DNA of 64,000 nt from contig NZ_JSVU01000002.1 in the NCBI RefSeq assembly GCF_000952855.1, forward strand, positions 248,001-312,000, in the 5' to 3' direction. This document shows positions 59,829 to 64,000 of the stretch, piece by piece. The stretch is from Aequorivita vladivostokensis (GTDB lineage Bacteria; Bacteroidota; Bacteroidia; Flavobacteriales; Flavobacteriaceae). The notes below the pieces were generated by a model. The model searched no databases. It was given only the letters and a program-made list of their open reading frames with translations, and was not told where the DNA came from. The position numbers and the translations under genes are program-made. The stretch's first letter is position 1. Every line of letters begins with the position of its first letter.

Positions 59829-61544
59829 ATGATTTACGTAGATCCGAAAATTTTAGACCGCGTTAACCAGTGGCTCACCCCTTTTTTTGACGAAAAAACC
59901 CAGCACGAAATTAAGGAAATGATCGCTTACGATCCGGAGGGATTGGAAGACAGTTTTTATAAAAATCTGGAATTCGGTACCGGTGGAATGCGAGGCATCA
60001 TGGGGCTTGGCGACAACCGAATCAATAAATATACTTTAGGAAAAAACACCCAAGGGCTTTCAAATTATTTAAAGAAACAATTTCCAAACCAAGAAATAAA
60101 GGTAGCCATAGCTTACGATTGCCGCCACAACAGCAAGGAATTTGCGAAAGTGGTAGCCGATGTTTTTTCGGCAAACGGAATAAATGTTTTCCTTTTTTCA
60201 GAATTAAGGCCTACTCCAGAGCTGTCTTTTGCTGTCAAACACTTAGACTGTCAAGCAGGAATTGTTTTAACAGCTTCGCACAATCCGCCGGAATACAACG
60301 GTTATAAAGTGTATTGGGAAGATGGCGGACAACTGGTGCCGCCTCAGGATGGCGAGATTATTGCGGAAATAAATTCGCTGAATTACGAAGACATAAAGTT
60401 TGAAGCGAACGAAAATTTAATCCAATTTATAGATTCCGAAGTTGACGAAGCATTCGCAAAAGCTTCAGTTGAAAACGGAACTTTTAATACGCCGGAAGAA
60501 GCAAAAGAGAAGTTGAAAATTGTATTCACTTCGCTTCACGGCACTTCAATTACCATGATTCCAAAGGTTTTGGAACAGGCTGGCTATAAAAATGTTTCCA
60601 TTGTTGAAGAACAGGCAGAACCGAACGGCGATTTCCCAACGGTAAAATCGCCCAATCCCGAAGAACCAGCGGCCTTAAAAATGGCCTTGGAACTCGCCGA
60701 AAAAGAAAATGCAGACATCGTAATTGGCACCGATCCTGACTGTGACCGATTGGGCGTTGCCGTGCGAAATGATAACGATGAAATGGTTTTGCTAAACGGA
60801 AACGAAACGATGGTTTTGATGACGCACTTTTTATTGGAACAATGGAAAAAAGCTGGAAAGTTGAACGGAAAGCAATTTGTGGCCTCCACCATAGTTTCAA
60901 CCCCAATGGTTGAAAAGGTTGCGGTTCATTTCAACGTAAAATATCTGGAAGGGCTTACGGGTTTTAAGTGGATTGCCAAAATGATAAAAGACCATCCCGA
61001 ACTTGAGTTTATTGGCGGTGGCGAGGAAAGTTTCGGCTATTTGGTGGGCGATTTTGTACGCGATAAGGATGCCGTAACCGCTACCCTACTGGCCTGCGAG
61101 ATTGCCGCACAGAAAAAAAATGCTGGCAGCAACATGTTCCAATATTTAAACGAAGTTTACAATGAATACGGAAGCTACCGAGAGCATTTGATTTCAATAA
61201 CGAAAAAAGGAAAACAGGGCGCTGCCGAAATCTCGGCGATGATGAAAAAGCTGCGCGAAAATCCGTTTAAGGAAATTGCGGGCAGCAAAGTAATTCGGAT
61301 GGATGATGTTTTAAAAGGTGAAACCACAGATTTCACAAATCAAAAAACCTTGGCATTAAACCTACCAAAAAGCAACGTTTTAATCTATTATACCGAAGAC
61401 GGCAGCAAAATTGCAGCGCGACCCAGCGGCACCGAACCGAAAATAAAGTTCTACATTAGCGTGAACACTTCCGAAAAGGATAAATTTGAAGCGGTACTTC
61501 AGAAAAAAATTGACGCTATCGCCGCACAACTAAACGTGAGTTAA
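59829..61544 (+). CDS. Phosphoglucomutase/phosphomannomutase-family enzyme
   Basis: About 571 residues from ATG 59829; an in-frame TTG at 59820 gives three more. It moves phosphate between C1 and C6 of hexoses through a phosphoserine. Motifs: TASHNPPEYNGYKVYW (about 147-162, active Ser), GTDPDCDRLGVAV (about 301-313, metal loop), GGGEESFGYL (about 398-407, sugar) and RPSGTEPKIKFYI (about 533-545, phosphate). Length is that of full alpha-PGM (PgcA-like). It supplies glucose-1-phosphate or mannose-1-phosphate for envelope sugars. Its stop and the ABC exporter start share a base (TAATG), so the two are cotranslated. Confidence 0.92.
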   Translation: MIYVDPKILDRVNQWLTPFFDEKTQHEIKEMIAYDPEGLEDSFYKNLEFGTGGMRGIMGLGDNRINKYTLGKNTQGLSNYLKKQFPNQEIKVAIAYDCRHNSKEFAKVVADVFSANGINVFLFSELRPTPELSFAVKHLDCQAGIVLTASHNPPEYNGYKVYWEDGGQLVPPQDGEIIAEINSLNYEDIKFEANENLIQFIDSEVDEAFAKASVENGTFNTPEEAKEKLKIVFTSLHGTSITMIPKVLEQAGYKNVSIVEEQAEPNGDFPTVKSPNPEEPAALKMALELAEKENADIVIGTDPDCDRLGVAVRNDNDEMVLLNGNETMVLMTHFLLEQWKKAGKLNGKQFVASTIVSTPMVEKVAVHFNVKYLEGLTGFKWIAKMIKDHPELEFIGGGEESFGYLVGDFVRDKDAVTATLLACEIAAQKKNAGSNMFQYLNEVYNEYGSYREHLISITKKGKQGAAEISAMMKKLRENPFKEIAGSKVIRMDDVLKGETTDFTNQKTLALNLPKSNVLIYYTEDGSKIAARPSGTEPKIKFYISVNTSEKDKFEAVLQKKIDAIAAQLNVS

Positions 61545-63370
61545 TGAATTATTTCAGAAAAATACTGCGCTATGTTATTCCGTATAAAAAGTATGCGTAT
61601 TTAAATATCTTTTTTAATGTGCTCTACGCACTATTCAGCACCCTATCTTTTTTGGCGCTAATACCGGTGTTGCAGGTTATTTTTAGCGATCAGCGTGAAG
61701 TTGGTCAAGAGCCGGTTTACAATGGCATCACAAAATTAACCACTTACATTCAAGATTCGCTTAACTATCATTTGGTGAAATACATCAATGAATACGGCGA
61801 TTTTAAGGTGTTGCTTTTTATGATAGGATTGATAGTTACGATCTTTCTACTTAAAAACTTGAGCAATTATCTCGCAATGTATTATTCCACTTTTTTGCGG
61901 AATGGCGTGCTAAGAGACCTTCGAAACGATCTGTACAGCAAAGTAATTCAATTTCCGTTAGCCTTTTATTCTGAAAAAAGAAAGGGAGACACCATTTCTC
62001 GCTTAAGTGGCGATGTGGACGAGGTGAAAAACTCGGTTCTTTCCGTTTTGGAAATGATTGTTCGCGAGCCATTGACAATCCTTTTTTCATTGGCAACTAT
62101 GCTATTTATTAGTCCCAAATTAACACTTTTCGTGTTTCTATTTTTGCCGATTTCAGGTTTTTTGATATCGAAAGTTGGAAAGTCGTTGAAAAGAGGTTCG
62201 TTAAAAGTACAGCAAGAGCAGGGTGTTTTCCTTTCAATTCTAGAAGAAACTATGGGTGGACTGCGCATAATAAAAGCTTTTCACGCTGAAAACTTATTTC
62301 AGAAAAAATTTGAAGATAGCAACCAAAGGTTTTACAGACATTCAAATAAGGTAATGAACCGGCAGAACCTCGCTTCGCCTTTAAGCGAGTTATTGGGAAT
62401 TATAACCATTGGAATCCTCTTAATTTATGGGGGCTATTTGGTGTTTGTTGACAGAACGTTGGACGCTAGTTTCTTTCTTGGCTACATAATGTTGGCGTAC
62501 AATATTTTAACACCCGCTAAGGCCATTGCTAAAGCAAGTTATTCTGTTAAACGTGCCGACGGTTCTGCCCAGCGTATTTTAGAATTGCTGGAAGCCGAAA
62601 ACACAATTACCGATATTGAAAACCCAATACAAAAGGAAGGTTTTGACGGACTTATTTCAATCAAAAATATTTCGTTTAAATATGAGGATCAGTACGTTTT
62701 AAAGGACTTTTCACTTGAAATTCCAAAAGGGAAAACCGTTGCCCTCGTGGGCCAATCCGGTAGCGGGAAAAGTACGATTGCAAACCTATTGACACGTTTT
62801 TACGACGTAAACCAAGGCACTATCGAGATTGACGGGGTGGATATAAAAAATATTTCGAAGCAATCGCTGCGGGGCCTAATGGGGATTGTTTCGCAGGATT
62901 CCATTCTTTTTAACGATACGGTGGCGAATAATTTAAAGCTTGGAAAACCACTCGCAACCGATGAAGAATTAAAAGAAGCCGCGGAAATAAGCAACTCTTT
63001 TGAATTTATAAAAGACCTTCCCGAAGGTTTTGAGACCAACATTGGCGACAGCGGTAACAAACTGAGCGGCGGCCAAAAGCAGCGGTTGAGCATTGCCCGA
63101 GCGGTTTTGAAAAACCCGCCGATTATGATTTTGGACGAGGCAACTTCGGCATTGGACACCGAGAGCGAGCGTTTGGTGCAGGATGCCTTGGAAAAAATGA
63201 TGAGAAACCGAACTTCCATCGTTATTGCCCACAGGCTCTCTACCATTCAAAATGCCGATAATATCGTGGTACTCTCCAAAGGAAAAATCGTTGAACAGGG
63301 CAAACATCAAGAACTTTTGGAAAAAAAAGGCGTGTATTACAGTTTGGTGGAAATGCAGTCGTTGGCGTAA
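61544..63370 (+). CDS. MsbA-like ABC exporter (membrane plus ATPase domains)
   Basis: A 608-residue half-transporter that works as a homodimer. The N-terminal 330 residues are a six-helix exporter domain. The ATPase shows GQSGSGKST Walker A (about 407-415), LSGGQKQRLSIARAVL signature (about 507-522) and MILDEATSALD Walker B (about 528-538), with the H-loop IAHRLSTIQ. Fold and length match MsbA or lipid/peptide exporters; lipid A flipping is likely but other lipid-linked substrates cannot be excluded. It overlaps the mutase stop by one base. Confidence 0.9.
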   Translation: MNYFRKILRYVIPYKKYAYLNIFFNVLYALFSTLSFLALIPVLQVIFSDQREVGQEPVYNGITKLTTYIQDSLNYHLVKYINEYGDFKVLLFMIGLIVTIFLLKNLSNYLAMYYSTFLRNGVLRDLRNDLYSKVIQFPLAFYSEKRKGDTISRLSGDVDEVKNSVLSVLEMIVREPLTILFSLATMLFISPKLTLFVFLFLPISGFLISKVGKSLKRGSLKVQQEQGVFLSILEETMGGLRIIKAFHAENLFQKKFEDSNQRFYRHSNKVMNRQNLASPLSELLGIITIGILLIYGGYLVFVDRTLDASFFLGYIMLAYNILTPAKAIAKASYSVKRADGSAQRILELLEAENTITDIENPIQKEGFDGLISIKNISFKYEDQYVLKDFSLEIPKGKTVALVGQSGSGKSTIANLLTRFYDVNQGTIEIDGVDIKNISKQSLRGLMGIVSQDSILFNDTVANNLKLGKPLATDEELKEAAEISNSFEFIKDLPEGFETNIGDSGNKLSGGQKQRLSIARAVLKNPPIMILDEATSALDTESERLVQDALEKMMRNRTSIVIAHRLSTIQNADNIVVLSKGKIVEQGKHQELLEKKGVYYSLVEMQSLA

Positions 63371-63442
63371 CGGATATTAAAAATTCCGTACCAAATTAAA
63401 CCTTTCCGAAATATTTCCGTCATATAACCGATTGCGCAAACA

Positions 63443-63994
63443 ATGGTTGAAGAACAAGAACTGGTAACCGCATTACAGACCGAAGGAGCCAAAGAAGCCG
63501 CCTTTCGGGAATTGGTGGCGCATTACAAGGAACGTCTCTATTGGCAAATCAGGAATATGGTTTTGGACCACGATGATGCCGATGATGTGCTTCAAAACAC
63601 CTTTATAAAAATTTTTAGAAATATCAATTCGTTTAAGGGTGAAAGCAAATTGCACACGTGGATGTATCGCATCGCCGCCAATGAGTCCATCACATTTCTC
63701 AATAAAAAGGCGAAACGCAACAATGTGTCGATTGACAATGTAAAGAGCAATGCGGTGCGCAAATTGGAAACCGACGTATATTTTGAAGGCGACCAACTGC
63801 AACTGCAATTTCAAAAGGCCATCGCAACGCTGCCCGAGAGACAACGATTGATTTTTACAATGAAATATTTTGAGGACCACACCTTTGAGGAACTTTCAGA
63901 AATACTCGAAACCTCGGTGGGCGGACTGAAAAGCAGCTATCACATAGCCGTGAAAAAAATCACGGAATTTATAAAAACAGATGAAACCTTATAA
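63443..63994 (+). CDS. ECF-type RNA polymerase sigma factor
   Basis: A 183-residue sigma-70 family protein. Region 2: WQIRNMVLDHDDADDVLQNTFIKIFRN (about 33-59). Region 4: TLPERQRLIFTMKYFEDHTFEELSEIL (about 132-158), and the final helix AVKKITEFIK. It differs from the sigma at 34284 in sequence. Its stop is downstream of a new start at 63981, so a partner gene follows beyond the right edge. Target genes unknown. Confidence 0.9.
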   Translation: MVEEQELVTALQTEGAKEAAFRELVAHYKERLYWQIRNMVLDHDDADDVLQNTFIKIFRNINSFKGESKLHTWMYRIAANESITFLNKKAKRNNVSIDNVKSNAVRKLETDVYFEGDQLQLQFQKAIATLPERQRLIFTMKYFEDHTFEELSEILETSVGGLKSSYHIAVKKITEFIKTDETL

Positions 63995-64000
63995 TTTAAC
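63981..64000 (+). CDS. Start of a gene overlapping the sigma-factor stop (anti-sigma-like position)
   Basis: ATG at 63981 opens a frame (MKPYNL) that overlaps the sigma stop by 14 bases and runs out of the window. The layout is that of a sigma/anti-sigma pair, and many flavobacterial ECF sigma genes are followed by such a gene. Only six codons are seen, so identity cannot be confirmed. Confidence 0.4.

Overview
The window comes from a Bacteroidota chromosome, most likely a member of the Flavobacteriaceae. The support is consistent: Bacteroidota -7 boxes (TAnnTTTG) in front of many genes, weak Shine-Dalgarno sites, T9SS-type sorting domains, DUF4252 and DUF4199 proteins, a TIGR03643/DUF2452/Lacal_2735-type trio, an L31 type B protein, and a CarB of 950 residues. 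The genus cannot be fixed from this sequence alone.

Left part (1 to about 25,420) looks like the right-hand end of an integrated genomic island. It ends at a 15-base fragment matching a tRNA-Ser 3' end (25405-25419), followed at once by a tRNA-style terminator. No tRNA body lies upstream of the fragment. This is the expected scar of a tyrosine-recombinase element inserted in a tRNA gene. The island opens with a truncated CusA/CzcA heavy-metal RND pump (minus strand) behind a small HYC_CC_PP protein, and a second HYC_CC_PP gene diverges from it. An unusual regulator follows (metal-binding HMA-like domain fused to half of an AraC DNA-binding domain), then a WG-repeat protein. From 5325 to 25252 about twenty-four genes run rightward with small gaps or overlaps. 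They encode Met- and His-rich copper-binding proteins, a CopZ-like chaperone, small membrane proteins, universal stress proteins and a type II NADH dehydrogenase. Next comes a metabolic block: archaeal-type (type II) GAPDH, class I aldolase, alpha/beta hydrolase, ATP-PFK and D-lactate dehydrogenase. Then come an ATC-hydrolase-like protein, a tandem USP, an ATP-cone/PD-(D/E)XK protein, a beta-CASP RNase-like protein, an AMP phosphorylase-type enzyme and PRPP synthetase. It closes with a CopB-type ATPase carrying eight DHSKM metal-binding repeats and an MFS exporter. I read this as a mobile metal-stress package that also carries its own energy and nucleotide-salvage enzymes. It is the most interesting system here.

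Middle part (25,591 to about 36,580) is ordinary chromosome: small conserved flavobacterial proteins, acetyl-CoA synthetase, an AraC regulator, two small stress-type proteins, adenylosuccinate lyase (purB), an ECF sigma/anti-sigma/DUF4252 operon and an S41 peptidase lipoprotein.

36,588 to 42,841 is a complete vitamin B12 uptake locus. A cobalamin riboswitch on the minus strand precedes a BtuB-like TonB receptor and a surface beta-propeller lipoprotein resembling BtuG. A divergent plus-strand operon encodes the binding protein, permease and ATPase (BtuFCD-like).

42,960 to the end holds housekeeping genes: rmuC, a T9SS cupredoxin protein, carB, rpmH, a lytic transglycosylase, mtaB, a peptide-type binding lipoprotein, a GlmU-like nucleotidyltransferase, rpmE2, a GT2 glycosyltransferase, a phosphosugar mutase, an MsbA-like ABC exporter and an ECF-type sigma factor. 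The first bases of the next gene overlap the sigma factor at the right edge.
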